A stretch of 64,000 bases of DNA from an uncultured Clostridia bacterium (lineage in GTDB: Bacteria > Bacillota > Clostridia > Oscillospirales > Oscillospiraceae), in assembly GCA_947173485.1 (NCBI GenBank), contig CAMWFH010000008.1, positions 27,407-91,406 of the forward strand. The letters run 5' to 3'. Positions within the stretch are counted from its first letter, which is position 1; every line of letters begins with the position of its first letter. A program made the translations under genes and the position numbers. The notes beneath the pieces are model-generated. The model ran no database searches, was not told where the DNA came from, and saw nothing but the letters and a program-made list of their open reading frames with translations. Positions 25,801-33,400 of this stretch are shown one piece after another.

Positions 25801-26154
25801 AACGACGTGGACGCCATGACCCGGGAGTTCATCAACAAGCTCCTCCTCCAGGACTTCGATATCCTGCTGGTGGAGGACGGCGACGAGGCCGAGGACCCGG
25901 AGAAGAGAAAGACCTACCAGTATCTCAAATGCGTATCGACCCTGTCGGCCCAGTCCTACGATGGGCGGACCGCCGACAGCAGCCAGGTGGCCCGGGAGCT
26001 GGAGCGCTGCTCCGGCTATGACGCCAGCACCATCGAGCGCATCCGCAACCTGCTGGAGGCCCGGCGGGTGATCTCCGTCACCCATGGCGGCCGGATCAAG
26101 ATCAACGCGGGGCTGTTCTCGGAATTTATTCTACAGAAAAACGGAGGCAGATGA
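19894..26154 (+). CDS. Giant multidomain protein: cold-shock/OB-like repeats, helical region, C-terminal P-loop ATPase
   Basis: A 2086-residue cytoplasmic protein. Residues 1-1150 are beta-rich with several modules that read like cold-shock (OB) domains, for example 'YGYVTRYSQDSGTGHIGSFW' (~469), 'FGYIVKYIVRPESVSFGFI' (~610) and 'FGVVTAFNLTAGLGTL' (~926), with cold-shock-like strand ends such as 'VSFTVIQTFKGSCYAAADIV'. An Ala/Pro linker lies at ~699-730. Residues 1150-1500 are helical; 1510-1640 look Ig-like. From ~1674 ('FYGREVERREIW') runs a STAND/AAA-like ATPase with Walker A GQKKSGKTS (1709-1717) and Walker B VIVLFMDEF (D1827-E1828), then a winged-helix-like tail. ATG 19894 follows GAGGAGGG. 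It is start-stop coupled to a HEPN ATPase. I know no described protein with this layout; a nucleic-acid sensor is inferred. Confidence 0.85.
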   Translation: MTAFDPSGAGFYLLNPVCLTFLDGHTLFGVLQDIQPEAFTVDGARYPVQEIQDLEFAGSVTDYHTYRGGGEIGRYAFSLEDLVPSFDRDCLIYSEFDCKVLCHLALVDGVIRAKDVHLLEAQHRLDLEALSQGDYLYTFRDGSCRVGCLAGSGPLFSLSGAPLDPAQIAGITRAPQVNDQVTVSQKDGRELSGIVSAASPSAFVVLDQGQLPAMVAYDSIQTLRFRGAVAKDTSPKGVARTKVVVNGAAFLCKPPYCRSSRDWSLLEEGAVVTFAAGVNERGLIAKDVVVEAGAAAPSGEEAALFHGKGVILCCNTNASRGSLTGYIGSTYLSKAYSLYARCPMPRGSVAFSLAQLDFTYERENIYVVSYTCAADPRTGVQKALSVTLEETYPYAACARLRVDSDGKVSILPAATAYLGHLKSMEVEVTCKDGRAAQGILESCDGQWIELLSREQTTTLPVGHIASVRAYGYVTRYSQDSGTGHIGSFWFHVNDLRSSTDIARMALGSRVSFTVIQTFKGSCYAAADIVVHVETPVQGELTGYDGLNCTVIPQGQETAETYPAAMGSGLASRLHTLDFDQVSYPIVYLLRKEGLDTQIVITHIDTSRARRFGYIVKYIVRPESVSFGFIIPVEQLDAYLRGENQQGEYYFRAADLGEETGVLLNTRSNYYYVSFVSAAGKTAREIRVLEERPWPDSSSKLQQPAPAAPAAPAVPAAPAPAPKAAPAAGAKVETISLPELPPSSPYPPDQVRYGLLNLCSAHYAAINNCYLNKKYADPAGLEERTTVIFDPAEAQLLPEGPVKTAKTSYLVRFVPKGTAINPKTGEELPTIDYAYPVQVLQSFQKPLYVSLRLEQDRLLAEEVRAEGMPSVPGPKVSIPALQRGESVFFVLAGKSPAFYTYQGQTALDYIVNDGESVPRSEVEKIYRFGVVTAFNLTAGLGTLNNFIRFSLTTADNKLINVLKNQVNVVRLHVLYAHDAARITEVCRIADENLRLMPWSPALVTQCESADRCIVADGSTYHYLSVLSDGMVNRSFKNDQLLDQAVFLRRADQLFLREGETTPALMEVAVDIRCRKETATVQYDAGRDIFLGYRNPTYFYPLYGAPAALQPQIGASVTVEFRVSADLLRLEGWLDNGEAEEPESPALDSEADAALENITRESLAILCLHQTDLSQLLLKGVMLDEQGVPADLEQAQRAFEILHGQPGDVSSLAAAKIALGFPELELSRSPNPNSRENQIGRLLVSAFQKRCQRIGLDGNSVFGEHSYYLTLLLRYAVKYGKRHSYNQSPTYDYLYRLFLQDFGTREELAAYLQTGRSADRKQLAALLQRPCRQVEEFTAHIMPLDKKSAEQVCAILEGCPVLSEQVQQYAVQTDNTIRGKRVTDIVLALRERYIRDKARFADLFAEFAGQERLCADCKGILLNMQARFLKIVCKDDANRFERLLRSCLQVCEYTNKLGFVQQEQELKTAYREVCELEADILNHPCRESVEILVVSPAFPPEDSVLARIKGEIAALLNQLYQNKDLSPRIACIPNEAVIAEGQEKLWLIIQNGDKTMNLQPADNVTLFLESYTEDVSVPSQVALRQLHLGSGDQVAVEVALVVDNWKPRTINLGWAISFEYAAGFVDGHVSKRRCRQEQDTPLELQIGQVSTFTKDLQAENPYREPAQGQPLEGSEMFYGREVERREIWDSIVRTVDGREELIPGSAVIVHGQKKSGKTSLVNQIKNALKTSPDLQRQAILLNFNNILDEVGGKELLPYFKFTFYGNILSRFENEVYNNHPDVMAMMEENGLQIPDMVANQAAAAYLFDKFFRDFYRCDKGRHVIVLFMDEFTLLCTTILQEIKRSPDDASLATIPNFIKTFSSQYHFVQLVIGHEAMMRAFDTLGVLNHTAEFAKSVEISALDRDASQRLIKEPMARAFGEDVYKTELGRRAVEKLLDLSGCNPTYLMRLCNQQFQYYVDPVKCPRSQLIVNDVDAMTREFINKLLLQDFDILLVEDGDEAEDPEKRKTYQYLKCVSTLSAQSYDGRTADSSQVARELERCSGYDASTIERIRNLLEARRVISVTHGGRIKINAGLFSEFILQKNGGR

Positions 26155-28025
26155 CCATGTCTGTGGGTGAGATATTCATTGGCCGGGCGGCGGAGTGCGC
26201 CCGTCTGCGCAAGGACGTGTTCCGGGTGCCGGAGGGCAGCTTTGGCGGCTGCTACTCCCTCATCGGGCCCAACGGGGTGGGCAAGACCACCCTGGTCCGC
26301 CACCTGAGCCAGGAGCTAGAGCGGGACCCGGTCCCCAACACCTACTACTTCAGCACCGTCATGGAGGACGGGATGACCTTCTGGAGCTACTGGATGGACC
26401 TGCTCCTCCGCTTTGCGGAGGAGATCCCGGAGGCCGCCCTCCGGGCGGCGCCCCACTTCCACCAGTACACCGTGGAGAAGATCCTGGAGACCTACCGGTT
26501 CTTCCGGGAGAACATCGCCAACGTGGAGGCGGTCACCTTCAAGATGTACGCGGTGGGGTACTTGAACTCCATCTTTACCCATTACACTAAGCTGGGGATC
26601 CGCATCATCCTCACCATCGACGAGTTCGACCGGGCCCGGCAGATCTTCGCGGACGACGGCCAGTTCTTCCAGCGCCTCTTTGGCCTGACCAGCAAGGGGG
26701 CCTCCCGGCATGACTTGTCCATCCTGACCATCTCCCGCCGGAGCGTCAGCACCATCGCCCACCATATGCAGGAGGGGTCCAACTTCGAGGATGCCTACCC
26801 GCCCCTGGCTCTAAAGGGCTTCTCCAACGAGGAGCTGGACCAGTATTTCGCTACATACCGGGACCTGCCCACCGGCGAGCTGCCGGAGATCGACCGGCAG
26901 CAGATCCTCTTCCTCTGCGGCCGGTCGCCGGGGCTCCTGATGCGGATGCGCCACGAGATCGACCTGCTGGACAGCGCCAGCGTGGACATCAGCGCCCTCT
27001 ACACCGAACACGGCGGCTTTATCCGCACGGCCTATGAGCGGATGTGTACGCTGATGAAAACGGAGTATGTGGACCAGGCCAAGACCCAGGACAGCCTGGA
27101 CATCTTCTGCCAGCAGTTCATCGGCCCGATCTGCGTGGAGGAGTTCTCCGGGAAGATCGAGCGGCTCTACAGCTACGGCTTCATCACCCGGTCCGGGGAC
27201 ACGGAGGACATCTTCACCCTGGCCGGCGTCAAGGAGCGGACGGAGGCCGGGTCCATCTATGAGCCCCTGGCCCCCTACTTCGTGGACTATGTGAAGAACG
27301 TCATCCTGCCGGACGACACCCGCAGTCTGGCGGGGCTTTTGGAGAAGGCGGAGCGGTCCATGCGGCAGATGCTGGCCACGGTCCTCCAGAAGAGCTTCCC
27401 CGACCGGTGGGAGGAGGTGCTGGAGGAGGATGTCCCGAAGAAGGAGGACTACCTCTCCAATCTCCGCTGCACGGCCCTCCAGAACGATACGGGGGTCAGG
27501 AGCCTCACCGTCTCCAAGCTGAACGTGATGAGCTTCAACGACTACTACAAGGTCGTCCGCAACCACTGGCCCCTCATGTCCTCCTACTTCCACCTGTACA
27601 ACGGCCAGAGCGATATCCGAGAGACTATGCAGTACCTGAACGACTGCCGGAACTCCTCAGCCCATCTGAATTTGGAGATCCTCAACAACGAGAGCCGCCG
27701 GCGGCTGCGGGAGGAGTGCGAGCGGCTGCTGGAGAGCCTGGAGGGGCCCTCCAAGCCGGCGGTGCCCACCCCGGTCATCCCGCCCAAGGCCCCGGACGAG
27801 CGGGAGACCATGGTGGGCCAGCGGGTGCGGCTGCAAAACCTGGAGGCCACCTCCCGGGGAGGCCTGCGGGGGACCATCGCCGGCGGGACCTATATGGCGG
27901 CCCTGTCGCCGGCCCATCTGACGGAGATGAACGTCTACGCCAAGCAGTACGCGGGCAAGAGCCTGTGGGTGCGGATCATCCGGTGGGACGAGAACGCCCA
28001 GAAATTCAACGCGGAGCTGGCCTGA
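26151..28025 (+). CDS. STAND-like ATPase with C-terminal HEPN ribonuclease-type domain
   Basis: A 624-residue protein. Residues 8-300 form a P-loop ATPase: 'FIGRAAECARLRKD', Walker A GPNGVGKTT (39-47) and Walker B IILTIDEF (D157-E158). A helical/winged-helix region follows (300-400). Residues ~405-525 read as a Swt1-type HEPN domain with the RNase motif R500-NSSA-H505 in 'LNDCRNSSAHLNLEIL', an Rx4H. The last ~75 residues form a small beta domain ('VGQRVRLQNLEATSRGGLRG', 'SLWVRIIRW'). HEPN proteins with this motif cut RNA in many antiviral and toxin systems. Overlap ATGA with the giant ATPase implies one complex or pathway, probably sensor plus RNase effector. Start could be 26151 or 26157. 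Confidence 0.85.
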   Translation: MTMSVGEIFIGRAAECARLRKDVFRVPEGSFGGCYSLIGPNGVGKTTLVRHLSQELERDPVPNTYYFSTVMEDGMTFWSYWMDLLLRFAEEIPEAALRAAPHFHQYTVEKILETYRFFRENIANVEAVTFKMYAVGYLNSIFTHYTKLGIRIILTIDEFDRARQIFADDGQFFQRLFGLTSKGASRHDLSILTISRRSVSTIAHHMQEGSNFEDAYPPLALKGFSNEELDQYFATYRDLPTGELPEIDRQQILFLCGRSPGLLMRMRHEIDLLDSASVDISALYTEHGGFIRTAYERMCTLMKTEYVDQAKTQDSLDIFCQQFIGPICVEEFSGKIERLYSYGFITRSGDTEDIFTLAGVKERTEAGSIYEPLAPYFVDYVKNVILPDDTRSLAGLLEKAERSMRQMLATVLQKSFPDRWEEVLEEDVPKKEDYLSNLRCTALQNDTGVRSLTVSKLNVMSFNDYYKVVRNHWPLMSSYFHLYNGQSDIRETMQYLNDCRNSSAHLNLEILNNESRRRLREECERLLESLEGPSKPAVPTPVIPPKAPDERETMVGQRVRLQNLEATSRGGLRGTIAGGTYMAALSPAHLTEMNVYAKQYAGKSLWVRIIRWDENAQKFNAELA

Positions 28026-28224
28026 GCGGCCCAGGGGGCGGCGGGGGCAGCGGCGATAGAGAAGGGAGCGGACGCCATCCGCGCCCTTTCCCGTCTTTAT
28101 GTTGCCCGGTCCCGCAAAAAAAGCCGGCAGAGCGGCAAAGACCGCAAGAACACGGCAGACAAGCCCTCCGGGACCTGCTATGATAGAGCCAGCACGCCAT
28201 TGGCGGCAAAGGAGGGATCACACG

Positions 28225-29055
28225 ATGGACTGCCAAGCACTCCAGGGGACAGCGGCCGCGGCCGCCTATATCGAGGCCCATCTCGGAGAGGCGCTGGACC
28301 TGGGCCGGGTGGCGGAGGCTGTCTGCTACTCGAAATATCACCTGCACCGTATGTTCACGGACACCGCCGGCCTCACGCCCAGGGCCTATATCCAGCGGCG
28401 GCGGCTGACCGAGGCGGCCAGGGCGCTGGCCGGCTCCCGGAGGCCGATCGCGGAGATCGCGCTGGCGGCAGGGTACGGGAGCCAGCAGGCGTTTTCCGCC
28501 GTGTTCAAGGCGATGTATAAGCAGACGCCCAGGGCCTACCGGCAGGGCGGGACCTTTTACCCCTTACAGCTGCCCCTTGCCCTAAACCCATCGCCTGCCG
28601 GAGCCGGGGCCGTTGCCCTTGCCGGACCGGCGGACCTGCCCGGCTGGATGGCCCTCCTGCCCCAGGTGGTGGAAGGTTTCCCCTGCCTGGAGCCGTCCGC
28701 CCACCGGCGGCAGATCGAGGGGCAGATCGCCCGGCGGCAGGCCCTCGTCCTGCGGGATGGTCCCACCATCGCCGCAGCGGCAGCTTTCTCCTACCGGACC
28801 GGAGAGATCGGTTTCCTGGCGGTGCATCCCCAGTACCGGCGGCGGGGAGCGGAGGAGGCCCTGCTGGCGGTGCTGAGGGAAGAGCTGCTGCCGGGCCGTC
28901 CCATCGCCATCACCACCTTCCGGGCGGGGGACCGGGCGGACACGGGACAGCGGGCGGCCTACCGGCGGCTGGGGTTCCGGGAGGCGGAGCTGCTGACGGA
29001 GTTTGGATACCCCACCCAGCGGCTGGTCCTAAGACCGGGGGAGCGCCGGCCATGA
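28225..29055 (+). CDS. AraC family regulator fused to a GNAT acetyltransferase-like domain
   Basis: A 276-residue protein. Residues 1-105 contain a two-helix-turn-helix AraC domain ('AVCYSKYHLHRMFTDTAGLTPRAY', 'IAEIALAAGYGSQQAFSAVFK'). The C-terminal part (~150-270) resembles GNAT, with the acetyl-CoA loop 'FLAVHPQYRRRGAEEALLAVL'. Such fusions may sense or modify a small molecule. ATG 28225 follows AAAGGAGGG; the longer frame has no ribosome binding site. The next gene, a MATE pump, starts inside its last codons (ATGA), so it probably controls the pump. The 200 bases upstream (28026-28224) hold only a TATGAT -10-like element. Confidence 0.88.
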   Translation: MDCQALQGTAAAAAYIEAHLGEALDLGRVAEAVCYSKYHLHRMFTDTAGLTPRAYIQRRRLTEAARALAGSRRPIAEIALAAGYGSQQAFSAVFKAMYKQTPRAYRQGGTFYPLQLPLALNPSPAGAGAVALAGPADLPGWMALLPQVVEGFPCLEPSAHRRQIEGQIARRQALVLRDGPTIAAAAAFSYRTGEIGFLAVHPQYRRRGAEEALLAVLREELLPGRPIAITTFRAGDRADTGQRAAYRRLGFREAELLTEFGYPTQRLVLRPGERRP

Positions 29056-30380
29056 ACGAGAACGCCTTAGACCGGGACTGGCACGCCGGGGCGCTGCTGC
29101 GCTTCGCCCTCCCGACCATGGTGATGATGCTGTCCATGGGGCTCTATACCCTGGTGGATACGATCTTCGTGGCCCGGTTCGTCCATACGGACGCCCTCTC
29201 TGCGGTCAATATCGTCTGCCCCGCGATCAATGTCACCGTGGGCCTGGGGACCATGCTGGCCACCGGCGGGAACGCCCTCATCTCTCGGAAGCTGGGGGAG
29301 GGCCGGCTGGAGGAGGCCCGGGAGGACTTCACCCTGCTGACAGCGGCGGGGGCCATCCTGGGGGCCCTGCTCTTTTTGGGCGGGGAGCTTTGGCTGGACC
29401 GGCTCGTCAGCGCCCTGGGCGCCAGTGAGCGCCTCTTCCCCTATTGCAGGGACTATCTCCGGGTGCTGCTCCTGTTCTTCCCGGCCAACATCCTCCAGAC
29501 CCTGTTCGCCAACCTCTTCGTGACCGCCGGCAGGCCGGGGCTGGGCTTTGGGCTGTCCCTGCTGGCTGGAACGGCCAACCTCCTGCTGGACTATGTGTTC
29601 ATCGTGCCCCTGGGTCTGGGCATCCGGGGGGCGGCCCTGGGGACGGGCATCGGCTACTTGCTCCCGGCGGCGGCGGGCCTAGTCTATTTTGGCAGGAGCC
29701 GGGGGACGCTGGCCTTCACGCATCTCCGGTGGCGCTGGCGGGTCCTCTGGGAGAGCTGCTCCAACGGCTCCTCGGAGATGGTCAGCCAGCTGGCCTCCGC
29801 CGTGACCACCTTCCTGTTCAACGCCGCCATGCTGGACCTGGCGGGGGAGGAGGGGGTGGCGGCGATCACCATCGCCATCTACGCCCAGTTCCTGCTGAAC
29901 ACCCTGTATATCGGCTTTTCCATCGGTGTCGCTCCGGTGATCGGTTTCAACTGGGGCCGGCGGGACCGGGGCCAGCTGCGGCGGGTGGTCTCGGCCAGCC
30001 TGCGCTTTCTGATGGGGGCATCGGTGCTGCTGTTCCTGACCGCCCGGCTGGGCGGGCGCGCCATCGTGGGCCTGTTCGCGGAGGAGACATCGGCGGTCTG
30101 GCCGATCGCGGTGGACGGCTTTCGGATCTTCTCCTACAGTTTCCTCTTCTGCGGCCTGAACAGCTTCACCTCCGCCCTCTTCACCGCCCTGTCCAACGGA
30201 AAACTGTCGGCCCTCCTGTCCTTCCTGCGGACCTTCGGCCTGCTGGCTGGGGGGATCGTGGTCCTGTCCCGCCTCTGGGGGGTCGGGGGCGTATGGCTGG
30301 CGGTGCCGGCGGCGGAGGGGCTCATGCTCCTGGTGTCCCTGGCGTGTCTGGCCCGGTATCGGAACAGGTATGGCTACTAA
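29052..30380 (+). CDS. MATE family efflux transporter (AraC-linked)
   Basis: A 442-residue membrane protein with about 12 transmembrane segments and the MATE start 'LPTMVMMLSMGLYTLVDTIF'. It lies in one operon with the AraC-GNAT regulator (4-base overlap), so induction by an exported compound is plausible. It belongs to the subgroup of Clostridia MATE proteins with short termini. Substrate unknown. A strong terminator follows 8 bases after the stop. Confidence 0.92.
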   Translation: MNENALDRDWHAGALLRFALPTMVMMLSMGLYTLVDTIFVARFVHTDALSAVNIVCPAINVTVGLGTMLATGGNALISRKLGEGRLEEAREDFTLLTAAGAILGALLFLGGELWLDRLVSALGASERLFPYCRDYLRVLLLFFPANILQTLFANLFVTAGRPGLGFGLSLLAGTANLLLDYVFIVPLGLGIRGAALGTGIGYLLPAAAGLVYFGRSRGTLAFTHLRWRWRVLWESCSNGSSEMVSQLASAVTTFLFNAAMLDLAGEEGVAAITIAIYAQFLLNTLYIGFSIGVAPVIGFNWGRRDRGQLRRVVSASLRFLMGASVLLFLTARLGGRAIVGLFAEETSAVWPIAVDGFRIFSYSFLFCGLNSFTSALFTALSNGKLSALLSFLRTFGLLAGGIVVLSRLWGVGGVWLAVPAAEGLMLLVSLACLARYRNRYGY

Positions 30381-30387
30381 AAGCAAA

Positions 30388-30427
30388 AGCAGCCGCAGAC
30401 GGTCTCCCGCCTGCGGCTGCTCGTTTT
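30388..30427 (+). terminator. Terminator between the MATE gene and convergent SLH gene
   Basis: AGCAGCCGCAG / CTGCGGCTGCT stem followed by CGTTTT; also potentially active for the convergent surface-protein gene. Confidence 0.8.
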
Positions 30428-30454
30428 ATGCGGTTTTGCCTACGGCCTGGCCGG

Positions 30455-33400
30455 TCACTGGACCATCAGCTTGACCATCCGCTGCATGATCGCGGCGACC
30501 TCGGCCCGGGTGGCGCTGCCGCTGGGGTCCAGGGTGCCGCCGCCCTTGCCGGAGAGCAGGCCGCTGCCTACGGCCCAGCTCATGGCGTCCTTGGCCCAGC
30601 CGGAGGTCTGGCCGCCGTCGCTGAACTTGTCCAGGCTGCCGGTGGCCTTGGTGTCCATGTCCAGGGTCTGGGCGTAGCGGTAGAGCATGGTAGCCAGCTG
30701 CTCACGGGTCACGCTGCCGCTGGGGTCGAAGCCGTTCCCGCTGCCCTTGACGATGCCGTTCCCGTTGGCCCAGGCCACGGCATCGGCGTACCACGCGCCG
30801 GCGGGGACATCGGTGAAGCTGGCGCTGCCGGTGGTCTTGGCGTCCTCCAGACGGTACAGCACCGTGGCCAGCATGGCCCGGTCCATCGTGGCGTCCGGGG
30901 CGAAGTTCCCGCCGCCCACGCCGCCGAACAGCTCATGACTGCTGGCGAAGGCGATAGCGTCCTTGGCCCAGTGGGAGCCGGCGTCCTGGAAGCTCTTGGC
31001 GTTGTCCACTACCTTCACGGTGCAGCTGCCGTCCACCAGACCGGTGACAGCACCCTCCGCCAGCAGGGACTTCTTGATGACGGTCTCCTTGCCGTCCCCG
31101 TCTACCAGCACCAGCACGCTGCCGGAGTCTGCCTTGGCCGCGGGGATGCTGACGGCGATGCCGCCGGCCACGCTGGCCGCGGACTTGCCGCCAACGGTCA
31201 GGTCGATCTTGACCCCGCCGTCCTTCTGGGCCTCCACGGTGATGCCCACCTGGCTGCCGGCCTGCTTGCTGAGCTCCGCCAGGGCGCTGTTGGGGATCAT
31301 CACGCTGGCCAGGTCCGTCTTGACCTCCACCGCCGCGCTGGTCTGCCGGGCCACATCGGACACAGCGGCCTTGGGCAGCTCTACGGTGACCTTGTCTGTC
31401 CCTTTCTTCACTTCGGGGGCGATGGTGATGGTGTCCTTACCGCCGCTCTTCACATCGGCGATAGCATTCTTGATGGTGCTCTCCGGCACCTTAGCGGTGA
31501 CGCTGCCGTCCTTGTTCTCCTGGATGGGGACCGTGACCTGGGTCTCCCCGCCGCTGGAGGAGCCGCCGCCAGAGCCGCCGGAGCCGGTATCGCCGGAGCT
31601 GCCCTGGTCCCGGTCCGCGTTGTAGTCGTCGGTGTAGTGGAGGATGATCTCATCGCCATTGCGGACGGTCTGCTGGTTCACGCCCAGGTCGGGATGGCGG
31701 CCGTTCAGGGTGTACATCCAGCCGGAGGCGCTGCCGTTGGAGAACTCCGCCAGATCCCGGACAGAGGCGATGTAGTTGCCGTCCGAATTGCTCTCATAGG
31801 GGATATCCGCCGCCCGGAGGGCCTTGTCGATCACGTTGATCACCTTGGCGTTCTGGGGCACCGTGATGCTGGTCTGGTCGATCCAGGTCTTTAGATTGTT
31901 GTCCTTCAGCGTATGGGTCTCGTCCTCGCCGTGTTCATCGTCGCCCAAGAGGGTGAACAGGACGGTGATATCCTTATTGGTCTCCCCGCCGCCCTGGGCT
32001 GCGTTCACAGTCAGGCCAGTGACGTTGACCGTTTTGGTCACGCCTTTTTCCGTATAATGTATAGTCACATAGGTCTTTCCGACTTCCATCACGCTGGGGG
32101 AGAAGGTGTAATTGGTGACATTCTCAGTCTCGTCATTGGTGTAGGTAGCAGTGACGATCATCCCGGTGGTGTCGAAGGGATCCCCGGCGGTGTAGACCAG
32201 CTTGGTGGGCTTCTGGCTGATCTTGATGGATTTCAGCGCCCGCTCCGTCACGGTCACATCGATCTCCACGCTCTTGCCGCCAAAGCTGATGGTGGCCTTG
32301 GTATCGCCCATCTGGAACTTAGCGGGGGAGACGGTGTAGTTGGTCACGACTATATCGCTCCCATCGCTGTAGTGGGCGGTGAGCTCCATCCCCTTGCCGT
32401 CAAAGGCGGTCCGCTCCACATAGCTGGTCTTGGTGGGCTGCTTGGTGATCGTCAAGGTCTCCACAGTCGCTTTCGAGAGGGGAATCACGATATCCGGCAG
32501 CTGGCCCAAGAAGCCGTCCCGGGTCTCCGCATTGCCGGGGTTGGAGTTGTCGATGCCCTTGTCGTAGGTGATACGCCGGTGGGAGCCAAAGGCCTCGCCG
32601 AAGAAATAGACATGGAACGCGCCGCCACTGAGGGTCACGCTGTCCCCAGTGAAGTCTGCCGGGATGGTGATCAGGCCATCCTCCACATAGCTGAGGTTGC
32701 CATAGCTCTCGCCCTTTGTGCGAATGGTGGAGAGGGTCTGGGCGGTGGTGGTGGAGGCGAACTTATACTGGTTGGGGGTAGAGCCGAACTCCTTGGTCCC
32801 CTCCACGCCGGTCATGGTGGTATAGGAGGCGAAAGTATACATATTATAGAACTTCGCCAGTTTGTTGGAGGGATGGTAGAGGGTGCTGAACTGGACCCGC
32901 ACCGCGTCTCCCGGATGGACCGGCTTGTCCTCGTTCACCGTCACGGTCACGGGCTTGGCGGTGATGATCTGGTACTCGCTCTTGCCGTCCTTCGTGATCT
33001 TGACGATGTTGCGGCCATGGGTGAGGGGCACGGTGAAGCTGCCGTCCGTATTGGCCGTGACAGGCTGGAAACCGCTGAAGGACATCGCCGTGTCGCTCAC
33101 GGTGGGGGTGGCTACGGAGACGGTGCAGCCTGGAGTGCCGGGGGTAAAGGTGTAGCTGCCACCTTCCTTTTCCAGGTAGTAGATCACATCATGTTCCGCG
33201 TCCAGGGCGTCGCCGGAGCGCTTGTTTTCTGTGGTGTTGCGACCAGCGTTCATGGTCATGCCGGTGGTGATGCCGCTGTCGCCGGCATCCACGCTCACCA
33301 CGAACACGCCAGTGTTCTCAGGCCAGATAGCGCCGTAGAACTGGCTGCTTGTGGAGAATACGGGATCATTACCATCTTTATCTTTTTTCAAATTGAAGCC

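Noticed and set aside
23350..26085. 911-codon minus-strand frame
   Set aside because: Same reason; antisense to the ATPase domain and lacking any recognisable motif or start signal.
29444..31894. 816-codon plus-strand frame crossing a terminator
   Set aside because: It overlaps the MATE gene in another frame, runs through a strong terminator and into an antisense region.
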